Assembly: GCF_031085175.1 (NCBI RefSeq) | Contig: NZ_JAVHUY010000009.1 | Location: 124,001-188,000, forward strand | Length of the DNA: 64,000 bases | DNA from: Phytohabitans maris | Lineage (GTDB): Bacteria; Actinomycetota; Actinomycetes; Mycobacteriales; Micromonosporaceae | Direction of reading: 5' to 3' | Shown here: in pieces, positions 24,473-32,366 of the stretch | Layout of the letters: every line of letters begins with the position of its first letter | Position numbering within the stretch: the stretch's first letter is position 1 | Made by a program: the position numbers and the translations under genes | Notes under the pieces: model-generated | Databases searched by the model: none | Told to the model about the DNA's origin: nothing | The model's input: only the letters and a program-made list of their open reading frames with translations

Positions 24473-25230
24473 GCGATCGTCATGCCCCCGTCAACTGGCA
24501 GCGTCTGGCCGGTGATGTAGCCCGCCGCCGCGGAGGCCAGGAAGACGACCGTGGCAGCCAGCTCGGCCGGGTCGCCCATGCGGCCGGCGGGGATCCGCGC
24601 CTGCTGCGACTCCAGGTAGCCGGGCGGGTACTGGTCGGTCATCTCCGAGGCGAAGAACCCCGGCGCGATCGCGTTGACCCGGATGCCCTTGCGCCCGGTC
24701 CACTGCTGGGCCAGGTCGCGGGTCATCCCGATCAGGCCCGCCTTCGAGGAGGTGTACGCCGCCTGGGGCAGCCCGGCCGTCGTGAGGCCGAGGACCGAGG
24801 CGATGTTGATGATGCTCGACCCCGCCCGCATCACGCGGCCGCAGGCCTGCGCCATCCAGTAGCAGCCGTTGAGGTTGACGTCGATCACCTGCCGGAACTG
24901 GTCCGGCGTCTCGCGCGTCGCGGGCACGGCGGTGCCGACACCGGCGTTGTTCACGAGGACGTCGACGTGACCGAACTCCTCCATCGCGAGCGCGACCAGC
25001 TTGCGGCAGGCGTCGGGGTCGGCGACGTCGGTCTCGGCACAGCGGGCCCGCCGTCCGGTCGCCTCGACGAGCGCGGCCGTCTCGGCCAGCCGGTCGACGC
25101 GCCGGGCACCGAGGACGACGTCGGCTCCGGCCTCCGCGAGACCCTGGGCGAACGCGACCCCGAGGCCGCTGGAGGCGCCGGTGACGACGGCGACCTTCCC
25201 GTCGAGACGGAACAGTTCCGGGACAGGCAT
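24469..25230 (-). CDS. SDR-family oxidoreductase (LvaD-like position)
   Basis: A 253-residue classical short-chain dehydrogenase. Cofactor motif TGASSGLG, structural NNAG in VLVNNAGVG, catalytic Ser in IINIASVLG, and YTSSK as the Tyr-x3-Lys pair; the C-terminus ITGQTLPVDGGMT is typical. The reaction is NAD(P)-dependent interconversion of a hydroxyl and a keto group. It overlaps the APH-fold kinase gene (TGATG) and the MFS-MaoC gene (GTGA). With the kinase and the acyl-CoA dehydrogenase it recalls LvaD of levulinate catabolism, which reduces a 4-oxoacyl-CoA; that role is inferred from the gene set. Confidence 0.88.
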   Translation of the reverse strand: MPVPELFRLDGKVAVVTGASSGLGVAFAQGLAEAGADVVLGARRVDRLAETAALVEATGRRARCAETDVADPDACRKLVALAMEEFGHVDVLVNNAGVGTAVPATRETPDQFRQVIDVNLNGCYWMAQACGRVMRAGSSIINIASVLGLTTAGLPQAAYTSSKAGLIGMTRDLAQQWTGRKGIRVNAIAPGFFASEMTDQYPPGYLESQQARIPAGRMGDPAELAATVVFLASAAAGYITGQTLPVDGGMTIA

Positions 25231-26288
25231 CAGGGCCTCTTCCGTGGCGGCGGTCTGCGGACGGCTCGCGGCAGGGCGTCGCGGGCGAGTTCGAGGAAGC
25301 GAGGCACGGCTTCACCGGCCGTGTCGAAACCGGGGCCGCTGCCGACGCCGGACCGCCTCCGGTGGTCGATGCCTGCCGCGATAGCCGCGATCTTGAAGTT
25401 GGCGAGGGCCAGATGGAAGTCCCAGTGCGCGAGCTCACGACCTCCGGCTCCGGCGTACATCTCGGCCAGGCGGTCCGGGGCGGGCAGCCGGTCGCTGGTC
25501 CACGCGCTCGGGCCGCCGGTGATGAGGTCGAACGCCGGGTCCCGGTACGCACACATCATGGCGACGTCGGAAACCGGGTCCCCGATCGTCGAAAGCTCCC
25601 AGTCGACCACGGCCGCCACATCGGTATCGCGGACCAGCGTGTTGTCGATGCGGTAGTCGCCGTGCACGACCGTGCTGACCAACTGCTCCGGCACCCGGCG
25701 GCCCAGGCCGCGAATGACCTCTTCGGCGAGGGGCAGGTGCTCGGCGCTCCCGGTGAGGGTCCACTGTCCGGTCCAGCGCCGCAGCTGGCGGGCCGCGTAC
25801 CCGTCGGGACGCCCGAAACTCGCCAGTCCGACAGCGCGATGGTCGACCCGGTGGAGCGCAACCAGCGAACCGAGCATGCTGGCCACGACCCGACCGACCT
25901 CCGGATCACCAAGCTCGGCCAGCTCGTCCCGGGTCCGCAGCGCGCGGCCCTCGACGAACGCGCTCACCGCGAAGGGGCCACCCAGGAGCTCCTCGTCGAC
26001 GTGGAGCAGAACGGCCTCGGCCACCGGGACGTCAGAACCCCGGAGCGCCGCCGTCACCCGGTGCTCCCGCGCGACGTCGTGTGCCGAGGGTGTTCGGCCC
26101 GCTCTCGGTGGCGTCCGCAGCACCCAGCGGCGCACGCCGTCGGTGATCCGGTACGTCAGGTTGGACCGGCCACCGGAGATGAGCGCCGCGTCGAGCTGAC
26201 CGACCGGCTGGTGGCCGGCCAGAGTGAGCGCCGCCGCCACACCGGCAAGCTCGCGGGCGGAGAGGGCTGCCGCGGCGTCCACGGTCAC
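25230..26288 (-). CDS. APH-fold phosphotransferase (LvaA/ACAD10-type hydroxyacyl-CoA kinase candidate)
   Basis: A 352-residue aminoglycoside-phosphotransferase-fold kinase. The nucleotide loop ISGGRSNLTYRITDG, the catalytic segment VVHGDYRIDNTL (HGDxxxxN) and metal-binding VVDWELSTIGDP are intact. In this subfamily (ACAD10/11 N-terminal part, bacterial LvaA) the substrate is a 4-hydroxyacyl-CoA, phosphorylated to make a leaving group. The partner dehydrogenase gene directly upstream overlaps by 4 bp (GTGA), which supports that role here. GTG at 26288 is chosen for this overlap. I do not see an LvaB-like small partner. Confidence 0.87.
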   Translation of the reverse strand: MTVDAAAALSARELAGVAAALTLAGHQPVGQLDAALISGGRSNLTYRITDGVRRWVLRTPPRAGRTPSAHDVAREHRVTAALRGSDVPVAEAVLLHVDEELLGGPFAVSAFVEGRALRTRDELAELGDPEVGRVVASMLGSLVALHRVDHRAVGLASFGRPDGYAARQLRRWTGQWTLTGSAEHLPLAEEVIRGLGRRVPEQLVSTVVHGDYRIDNTLVRDTDVAAVVDWELSTIGDPVSDVAMMCAYRDPAFDLITGGPSAWTSDRLPAPDRLAEMYAGAGGRELAHWDFHLALANFKIAAIAAGIDHRRRSGVGSGPGFDTAGEAVPRFLELARDALPRAVRRPPPRKRP

Positions 26289-27472
26289 AAGCCCCCGACC
26301 CGCTGGATCGCCCGCCGCGCGATCGCCCAGCGGTGCACCTCGGACGGACCGTCGTAGATGCGGAAGGGCCGGAGCTCGCGGGCGACCTTGGCGACCGGCA
26401 GCTCGCTCGAGACACCCAAGCCGCCGCAGAGCTGCATGGCACGGTCGACCACCCGGTTCAAGGCCTCGGCGGCAAAGGTCTTCGCGATCGAGGTGCTCCT
26501 GGCCGCACGGCCGCCCCCGTCCAGCTCCCGGCAGGCCTCGAAGAGCAGGGCGCGGGTGGCGGCCAGGTCGATCTCGCTGTCGGCGATCAACTGCTGGACC
26601 ATCCCGAGGTCCGCGAGTCGCCCATCGAACGCCCGCCTTCCCGCGACGTGCTGGATCGCGATCTCGTGGGCTCGCCGCGCGGCACCGGTCCACCGCATCA
26701 CGTGGGTCATCCGCGCGGGTCCGAGCCGCACCTGCGCGTAGCGGAACCCCTCGTCGACCTCGCCCAGAACGTCGTCGTCCGGGACCATGACGTCGGTGAA
26801 CGTGACCTCGCAGTGACCGCCGAGCATTGCGCGGTCGATGGTCCCGATGTGCCGGTTCACCTCGATTCCAGCGCGATCCGCCGGCGCGAGCAGCATCGTG
26901 GCCCCGCCTGGGTCACCCAGCTCACCGCTGGTCCGAGCCATGATGATGTAGAACCCCGCCCCGTCCGCGCCCGTGATGAACCACTTGCGTCCGTTGACCA
27001 ACCACCCCCCGGAGACTCGCGTGGCGGTCGTGGCGAGCAGCGAGGGATCCGAGCCCGCGCCCGGCGCCGGCTCGGTCATCGCGAAGGCGCTTCGCAGGTC
27101 GCCTCGCACGAGCGGGCGGAGGAACCGCTCGCGCTGCCCCGGCGTCGCCACGCGGTCGAGGAGATGGACGTTGCCTTCGTCCGGCGCGTTGACGTTCAAC
27201 GCCATCGCGCCGAACAGTGAGCGGCCCGCGGCCTCGAAAACGGGCGCGCGGTCGACCATGCCCAGGCCGAGGCCGCCGAGGTCTCGGGGGCCGTGCGGGG
27301 ACAGCAGTCCGCGTTCACGCGCACGGGCCTGTAGCCGGACGCGCAGCGACTCCCCGCCGGCTGCTTCGACGTCGCCGTCGTGCTCGTCGTCAACGGGGAG
27401 GACGTGCTCGGCGATGAACTCCACGACCTCGGTGACCAAATCTCGCTCGGACACGGGCGGAATGGTAGCCAC
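26285..27472 (-). CDS. Acyl-CoA dehydrogenase, ACAD10/11-LvaC-like
   Basis: About 395 residues, full-length ACAD fold. FAD/substrate motifs AFAMTEPAPGAGSDPSLL and WFITGADGAGFYIIMART are clear, as is MQLCGGLGVSSELPVAK. At the catalytic-base region it reads IYDGPSEVHRWAIARR, Asp in place of the Glu of ordinary ACADs, as in the ACAD11 group. Those enzymes remove phosphate from phosphorylated 4-hydroxyacyl-CoA to give an enoyl-CoA. It is the first gene of the operon ending with MFS-MaoC. GTG at 27472 is my choice; GTG at 27454 or TTG at 27517 are alternatives, none with a good ribosome site. It is divergent from the SDR gene at 27559. Confidence 0.87.
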   Translation of the reverse strand: MATIPPVSERDLVTEVVEFIAEHVLPVDDEHDGDVEAAGGESLRVRLQARARERGLLSPHGPRDLGGLGLGMVDRAPVFEAAGRSLFGAMALNVNAPDEGNVHLLDRVATPGQRERFLRPLVRGDLRSAFAMTEPAPGAGSDPSLLATTATRVSGGWLVNGRKWFITGADGAGFYIIMARTSGELGDPGGATMLLAPADRAGIEVNRHIGTIDRAMLGGHCEVTFTDVMVPDDDVLGEVDEGFRYAQVRLGPARMTHVMRWTGAARRAHEIAIQHVAGRRAFDGRLADLGMVQQLIADSEIDLAATRALLFEACRELDGGGRAARSTSIAKTFAAEALNRVVDRAMQLCGGLGVSSELPVAKVARELRPFRIYDGPSEVHRWAIARRAIQRVGGL

Positions 27473-27558
27473 GCCGGACGGTGGCTCGTACGGTCCTCGG
27501 TCCGCTCCGCTGAACAAGTCGCTCGACCGGACCGCTGGAACCAGCGAGTCTCGCCACC

Positions 27559-28359
27559 ATGACTGTGAACGGTGGCGGGGCGACGTACGCGCCGTTCGAT
27601 CTGACCGGCAAGGTCGCGCTGATCACCGGAGGCAACGGCGGCATCGGCCTCGGCATGGCCGAGGGGCTCGCTCGTGCGGGCGCCGCGGTCGCCATCTGGG
27701 GGCGGGACGCCACGAAGCTCGACAAAGCCGCGGGACGGCTGTCCCAGTACGGCGCCGAGGTGCACGCCGCCGTGGTCGACGTGAGCGACGCCGGCGCCGT
27801 GGCGTCCGCCGTCGACGCCACGGTCCGATCCCTCGGCCGGATCGACTCGGTCTTCGCGAACGCGGGCGTGGGTGGTCGCACCAGGTTCCTGGATCTCGAC
27901 GCCGCCGAGCTGCACCGGGTGCTGGCGATCGACCTCGATGGCGCTCTGTGGACACTGCGCGAGGCGGCGCGGCACATGGTCGCGCGTGCCGAGGCCGGCG
28001 ATCCAGGCGGCTCGCTCGTGACCACGTCGAGCGTCTCCGCCGTCCGCGGTGCGCCCACGCTCCAGTCGTACGCCGCCGCGAAGGGCGCGCTCGTCTCGGT
28101 CACGAAGGGGCTCGCGGCCGAGTTCGGGCGGCACGGCATCCGGGCGAACACGATCATCCCCGGCTGGATCCGCACCGAGATGACCGAGGGCAGCTTCGAG
28201 CGGCCGGAAGTGCGGGAGGCGATCCTCAAGCGCGTGCCGATCCGGCGCTGGGGCACGAGCGAGGACTTCGCCGGCGTCGCCGTCTACCTCGCGTCCGACG
28301 CATCGGCGTACCACACCGGCGACACCTTGGTCGTCGACGGCGGTTACACGACGTCCTGA
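27559..28359 (+). CDS. SDR-family oxidoreductase
   Basis: A 266-residue classical SDR: TGGNGGIGLGMAEGLARAG cofactor loop, FANAGVGG, catalytic Ser in TTSSVSAVRG, YAAAK Tyr-Lys pair, and the C-terminal TGDTLVVDGGYTTS. It starts a plus-strand operon that continues with an NmrA-type protein and a pair of acyl-CoA dehydrogenases. A hydroxyacyl or cyclic alcohol is the likely substrate, but specificity cannot be read. The gap to the divergent ACAD gene (27472) is only 86 bp and contains both promoters; I find no TGAGATAYCATA-like motif in it. Confidence 0.88.
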   Translation: MTVNGGGATYAPFDLTGKVALITGGNGGIGLGMAEGLARAGAAVAIWGRDATKLDKAAGRLSQYGAEVHAAVVDVSDAGAVASAVDATVRSLGRIDSVFANAGVGGRTRFLDLDAAELHRVLAIDLDGALWTLREAARHMVARAEAGDPGGSLVTTSSVSAVRGAPTLQSYAAAKGALVSVTKGLAAEFGRHGIRANTIIPGWIRTEMTEGSFERPEVREAILKRVPIRRWGTSEDFAGVAVYLASDASAYHTGDTLVVDGGYTTS

Positions 28360-28374
28360 GGAGGGACGCCAACC

Positions 28375-29349
28375 ATGGAGGAGCAGATGAACGAGGAACG
28401 AACCGACCCCGCGGCCGGCGGCCCGGTTCTCGTGGTCGGGGCGACCGGGAAGCAGGGCGGAGCCACCGCACGGGCACTCCTGGCCGCCGGGGTCCCGGTC
28501 CGTGCCCTGGTGCGCGACGCTGACTCCGAGCGCGCGAAGGCGCTCGTTGAGCTCGGGGCGAGCCTGGCGGTGGGCGACCTCTACGACGCGGAGTCACTCG
28601 TGCGGCCGTGCACCGGGGTGCGGGCGGTCTTCTCGGTGCTCAGCCCGGACATGGCGAACCCCGGGGCCGATGCCGAGCGGACCCACGCGCGCAACCTCGT
28701 CCCGGTGGCCGCGGCGGCAGGGGTGCCCCACTTCGTCCAGACGTCGGTGTCAGGCGCCGGCCACCACCTGGCGGCGCCCGGATGGGACGAGGGTCGCTGG
28801 CACCGCTCGTACAGCGATCAGGTGCCGCCGATCAGTGAGTACTGGGCCAGCAAGGAAGAGGTCAACGACCTGGTCCGGAAGGCGGGCTTCGCGGCCTGGA
28901 CCATCCTCTACCCTTCCACGTTCATGGAGATGTTCCGCCGCCCGTCGGTGTACTTCGAGGGGCGGACGGGCAATCGCCTGTTGGCGGCTGTCGACCCCGA
29001 GACGACCTACGCCCTCGTGACGGTCGAGGACATCGGCCGCGCGGCCGCCGCCGCCATCATGGACCCCGACCGGTTCGACGGCGTCGAGCTCCAGCTGGCG
29101 GGTGACGTCCTCACCTTCGACCAGATCGCCGAGGTGCTGTCGCGCGCCTGGGGCGAGCGGATCCTCCCGCCCGAGCTTCCGATGACGGCGCGGGAGGCGC
29201 TGGCCAAGGGAATGGTCGCGCCGATCGTGCAGGCGAGCGAGTGGAACCGCGACGTGGGCCAGCCCGCCACCCCGGAGCAGCTCAGGTCCTTCGGGGTCGA
29301 GCCGCTGAGTCTCGAGGCGTGGGCGCGGGCCTGCTCCCCGGGCCGATGA
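28375..29349 (+). CDS. NmrA-like NAD(P)-binding protein (atypical SDR)
   Basis: A 324-residue NmrA/HSCARG-type Rossmann protein. VLVVGATGKQGGATARALLA is the dinucleotide-binding loop, VRALVRDADSERAKAL the second strand-helix, and HFVQTSVSGAG the region after strand 4. Many members are redox sensors or act on quinones and ethers rather than classical alcohols. The gene follows the SDR by 15 bp and overlaps the next acyl-CoA dehydrogenase (ATGA, 29346-29349). The ATG at 28375 follows GGAGGG; a second in-frame ATG at 28387 is possible. Confidence 0.83.
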   Translation: MEEQMNEERTDPAAGGPVLVVGATGKQGGATARALLAAGVPVRALVRDADSERAKALVELGASLAVGDLYDAESLVRPCTGVRAVFSVLSPDMANPGADAERTHARNLVPVAAAAGVPHFVQTSVSGAGHHLAAPGWDEGRWHRSYSDQVPPISEYWASKEEVNDLVRKAGFAAWTILYPSTFMEMFRRPSVYFEGRTGNRLLAAVDPETTYALVTVEDIGRAAAAAIMDPDRFDGVELQLAGDVLTFDQIAEVLSRAWGERILPPELPMTAREALAKGMVAPIVQASEWNRDVGQPATPEQLRSFGVEPLSLEAWARACSPGR

Positions 29350-30497
29350 GCCCCGAGGAGCGGGTCGAGGCCCTGACCCACCGCCTCCTGGCAGACCACC
29401 CCCCGGCGGCCACCGACCGCGCGCGCTTCCTCGCCGCCCAGTACGACGCGGGGCTCACCTGGGTACACCACCCCGTCGGCCACGGTGGGATCGGCGTCGA
29501 GCGTGACCTCCAGCGAAGAGTGTTCGAACTGCTCACCTCCGCCGGTGCGCCGAACCTCCAGGTCGAGAGCAGGCTGGCGTACTCGATGGGCGCGCCCAGC
29601 GTGGTCGCGTGGGGTACGGCCGAGCAGCGGGAACGCTATCTGCGGGCCATCGCGACCGGGGAACGCTGGTGTCAGCTGTTCTCCGAGCCCGGGGCGGGCT
29701 CCGACCTCGCCGCCATCGACACCCGCGCGGTGCGCGAGAACGGCGGCTGGCGGGTGACCGGGCAGAAGGTCTGGACATCCATGGCCACCTCCTCCCAGCG
29801 GGGCATGTTGCTCGCGCGGACCGACCCGGCCCAGCCCAAGCACCGCGGACTCACCTACTTCGTGCTCGACCTGACGGCCCCTGGTGTCGAGATCCGGCCC
29901 CTGCGCCAGATCACCGGCGAAGCGGAGTTCAGCGAGGTGTACCTGACCGACGTCTGGATCCCCGATGCCGACCGGCTCGGTCCGGTCGACGCGGGCTGGA
30001 AGGTCGCGATGTCGACGCTCATGAACGAGCGCGACATGTTCGGCACGAAGGCGACTGAGAGCGGCCCTGTCGAGCTCGCGCTCGCCCTGTACCGCGAGAG
30101 AGCTGGCGACGATCCGGCTCTCCGGTCGCGGATGGCGCGGTTGTGGCTGCGCGGCCACGTGCTCCGCCTGTACGCCGCGCGCGCTGCCAGGCGGGCGGGC
30201 GGGGCGCCCGGTCCGGAAAGCTCGGTGAGCAAGGTCGGGTTCGCCGAGCTGAACAAGGCCGGCTACGAGCTCTGCCTCGACCTGCTCGGCGACGAAGCGC
30301 TGCTCTACGACACCTACGAGCCCAGCGGGGGCGCGTCCCGGGACCCACGTCGCCTCTTCCTGCGCTCCCGGGCCAACTCCATCGAAGGTGGGACGACAGA
30401 GATCATGCGCAACATTCTCGCCGAGCGCGTGCTCGGCCTGCCCGCCGAGCCGAGGGTCGACAAGGACCTTCCCTACTCCTCGCTCCGGCGTGGCTAG
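29346..30497 (+). CDS. Acyl-CoA dehydrogenase, catalytic-Glu subunit
   Basis: A 383-residue ACAD. Motifs: WCQLFSEPGAGSDLAAIDTRA, then VTGQKVWTSMATSSQRGMLLA for FAD and acyl-CoA, and RSRANSIEGGTTEIMRNILAERVLGLP near the end, where SIEGGTTEI holds the Glu expected as catalytic base. Adjacent ACAD genes in actinobacterial catabolic clusters (for example the FadE pairs of mycobacterial cholesterol degradation) often encode alpha2beta2 enzymes with one catalytic subunit. This gene overlaps its partner by 8 bp, so I infer that it is the catalytic subunit. The ATG overlaps the NmrA stop (ATGA). Confidence 0.88.
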   Translation: MSPEERVEALTHRLLADHPPAATDRARFLAAQYDAGLTWVHHPVGHGGIGVERDLQRRVFELLTSAGAPNLQVESRLAYSMGAPSVVAWGTAEQRERYLRAIATGERWCQLFSEPGAGSDLAAIDTRAVRENGGWRVTGQKVWTSMATSSQRGMLLARTDPAQPKHRGLTYFVLDLTAPGVEIRPLRQITGEAEFSEVYLTDVWIPDADRLGPVDAGWKVAMSTLMNERDMFGTKATESGPVELALALYRERAGDDPALRSRMARLWLRGHVLRLYAARAARRAGGAPGPESSVSKVGFAELNKAGYELCLDLLGDEALLYDTYEPSGGASRDPRRLFLRSRANSIEGGTTEIMRNILAERVLGLPAEPRVDKDLPYSSLRRG

Positions 30498-31629
30498 TCC
30501 GGCTACGACGGCGCCGACCGTGGACGAGCCAGCGGAGCTCCGCGACCTCCGCTCGACCTTGCGGCGGATGCTGGCGAAGAGTGCACCCGAGTCGGTCGTG
30601 CGCCAGCACCTGGAGTCCGCGGACGGCTTCGACCGTGCGACCTGGCAGCGGCTGGCCACCGAGATCGGGGTCCACGGGCTGGCCATCGCCGAGGAGTACG
30701 GCGGGGCCGGCTGCGGGCTGCGCGAGCTGGTGGTCGTGGGTGAGGAGTTCGGCCGCACGCTCTGCCCGGGGCCGTTCCTGTCGACCGTCCTGCTGAGCGC
30801 CACCCTCGTGGCGAGGTCCGAGGACAGGATCGCCATGAGGGCCGTCCTACCGGGGATCGCCGACGGGACGCTGGTGTGCACCGTCGCCCTACCAGGGCAC
30901 GGGTCCGGGTGGGACGCCGCGGAGACGACCGTGACCGCGGCGCCGGACGGCGAAGCGTGGCGGTTGACCGGGACGATCCCCCACGTCCTCGACGGCCTGG
31001 CCGCGGACCTCCTCCTGGTACCGGCCCGCCATGACGATCTCGTCTCGGTCTTCACGGTCACTCCAGACGCACGGTCCACCTCGGTGGAGCCGGTGCTCGC
31101 GATGGACCAGACCAGACGGTTCGCCCGGGTCGGCCTGGCCTCGGCCCCTGCCACGCTGGTTGGCCGGCCCGGGGCGGCGCACGAGCTGGTCGCCGAGGCC
31201 ACGACGATCGCCGCCGTCGGGCTGGCTGCCGATCAGGTGGGCGGCGCGCGACGGATGCTCGAAGTCACGACGGAGTACGCGCTGACCCGCTACCAGTTCG
31301 GCCGCCCTATCGGCTCCTTCCAGGCGGTGAAGCACGCGCTCGCCGACATGCTGATCGGCACCGAACTCGCCCGCGCGGCGCTCGACGACGCCGTCCGTGC
31401 GGTCGACGAGGGTGCACCGGACCTGGCCACCGCGGTGAGCGCCGCCAAGGTCGTGTGTTCCGAGACCTACTACGACGTCGCGGCAGCCGCCATACAACTG
31501 CACGGAGGGCTCGGCTTCACCTGGGAGCACGGTGCTCACCTGTATTTCAAGCGCGCGACGGCTGACCGGATCCTGCTCGGCTCGCCGGCGCACCACACGG
31601 AGCGCCTGGCCGCCGCGCTCGGCCTGTGA
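30490..31629 (+). CDS. Acyl-CoA dehydrogenase-like partner subunit
   Basis: A 379-residue ACAD-fold protein. GLAIAEEYGGAGCGLREL, TEYALTRYQFGRPIGSFQAVKH and IQLHGGLGFTWEHGAHLYFKR are the visible family blocks. The C-terminal catalytic-base region is not conserved: after YFKRATADRILLGSP there is no xEG(T)xEI motif. This is typical of the non-catalytic or heteromer-forming FadE subunits. GTG at 30490 overlaps the upstream ACAD by 8 bp, which supports a fixed-ratio complex. It converges with the SGNH-like gene, 11 bp away, with no obvious terminator. Confidence 0.85.
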   Translation: MASPATTAPTVDEPAELRDLRSTLRRMLAKSAPESVVRQHLESADGFDRATWQRLATEIGVHGLAIAEEYGGAGCGLRELVVVGEEFGRTLCPGPFLSTVLLSATLVARSEDRIAMRAVLPGIADGTLVCTVALPGHGSGWDAAETTVTAAPDGEAWRLTGTIPHVLDGLAADLLLVPARHDDLVSVFTVTPDARSTSVEPVLAMDQTRRFARVGLASAPATLVGRPGAAHELVAEATTIAAVGLAADQVGGARRMLEVTTEYALTRYQFGRPIGSFQAVKHALADMLIGTELARAALDDAVRAVDEGAPDLATAVSAAKVVCSETYYDVAAAAIQLHGGLGFTWEHGAHLYFKRATADRILLGSPAHHTERLAAALGL

Positions 31630-31640
31630 GTGGATCGCCG

Positions 31641-32237
31641 CTACCGCGGGAACGGGGCGCGCGGAAGCTCAAGGCCTCGGCCGGTCAGCGCCGCCGCGAA
31701 CTGGTCTGCCAACCCGGCCGCGCTCGACGCGTGGTCGAGGTGGATGGTGCCGAATCGCTGGGCCAGTTCCTCGTACACGGCGTCGAGCTGCTCGGCCCGG
31801 GATCGGTGCCACCGCGCACGGCGGCCGACGCTGGTCGTCAGCAGAACGGCACCGCGCCGGGTGAGCACCCACGCGCAGTGGGTCAGGTGGGAACGGATCT
31901 CGGACAGGTCCCAGTCTCGCCGCCCCAGGTCGCCGAGCACCGCGTCCATCGCCACCACGTGCGGCCGGTGGGCGACCGCCACCCGAAGCTGCACCCGCCG
32001 GACGTCGTACGCCGTGGCGCCAGCGGTCGACGCGTCGCACCAGGAGACGTCGTGGACCGCCGCCATCACGCCCCCCAGCACCTGTGGCCAGCCGCCAGAC
32101 CTCGGCGCGAGCAGTCGTCGGCCCGTCCGGTCCCCGATGACGGCGAACCGGACATAGCACCGTTCGGCGCCGGTCGGCAGCCTCCGCCGGGCAGCCCCGA
32201 TCGTGGTGCCAGTCGGCCGAGAGTCCATCTCAGTCAT
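31641..32237 (-). CDS. Degenerate SGNH/GDSL hydrolase-like protein
   Basis: About 198 residues. The plan follows SGNH hydrolases: RFAVIGDRTG (block I, residues 31-40), then GWPQVLGGVMA, a TAYDVRRVQLR helix, HVVAMDAVLGDLGRRDWD (block III position) and GTIHLDH near block V. Block I reads GDRTG, so the nucleophile Ser of GDSxT is Arg, and the GxND of block III is LGDLG. The catalytic machinery is therefore probably lost and the protein may bind rather than hydrolyse. ATG at 32237 has AGGGAG upstream and is preferred over the longer reading from 32315. It is divergent from the LuxR-type regulator. Confidence 0.6.
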   Translation of the reverse strand: MTEMDSRPTGTTIGAARRRLPTGAERCYVRFAVIGDRTGRRLLAPRSGGWPQVLGGVMAAVHDVSWCDASTAGATAYDVRRVQLRVAVAHRPHVVAMDAVLGDLGRRDWDLSEIRSHLTHCAWVLTRRGAVLLTTSVGRRARWHRSRAEQLDAVYEELAQRFGTIHLDHASSAAGLADQFAAALTGRGLELPRAPFPR

Positions 32238-32366
32238 GTCCACCAACTCCCTGACGTCGTGGCGGGCGTCACACCCGGTCGTCGTCAGCCTCACCGGTCC
32301 GGACCCCCCTGCCATGCGCGGTTCTACCTACATGCCTACCTAGGTTTTCCGGCTACAATCCGGGCG

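Noticed and set aside
31626-32366. N-terminal extension of the LuxR regulator
   Set aside because: Opposite the SGNH-like gene, without domain similarity; ATG at 32367 directly precedes the conserved NTPase part.
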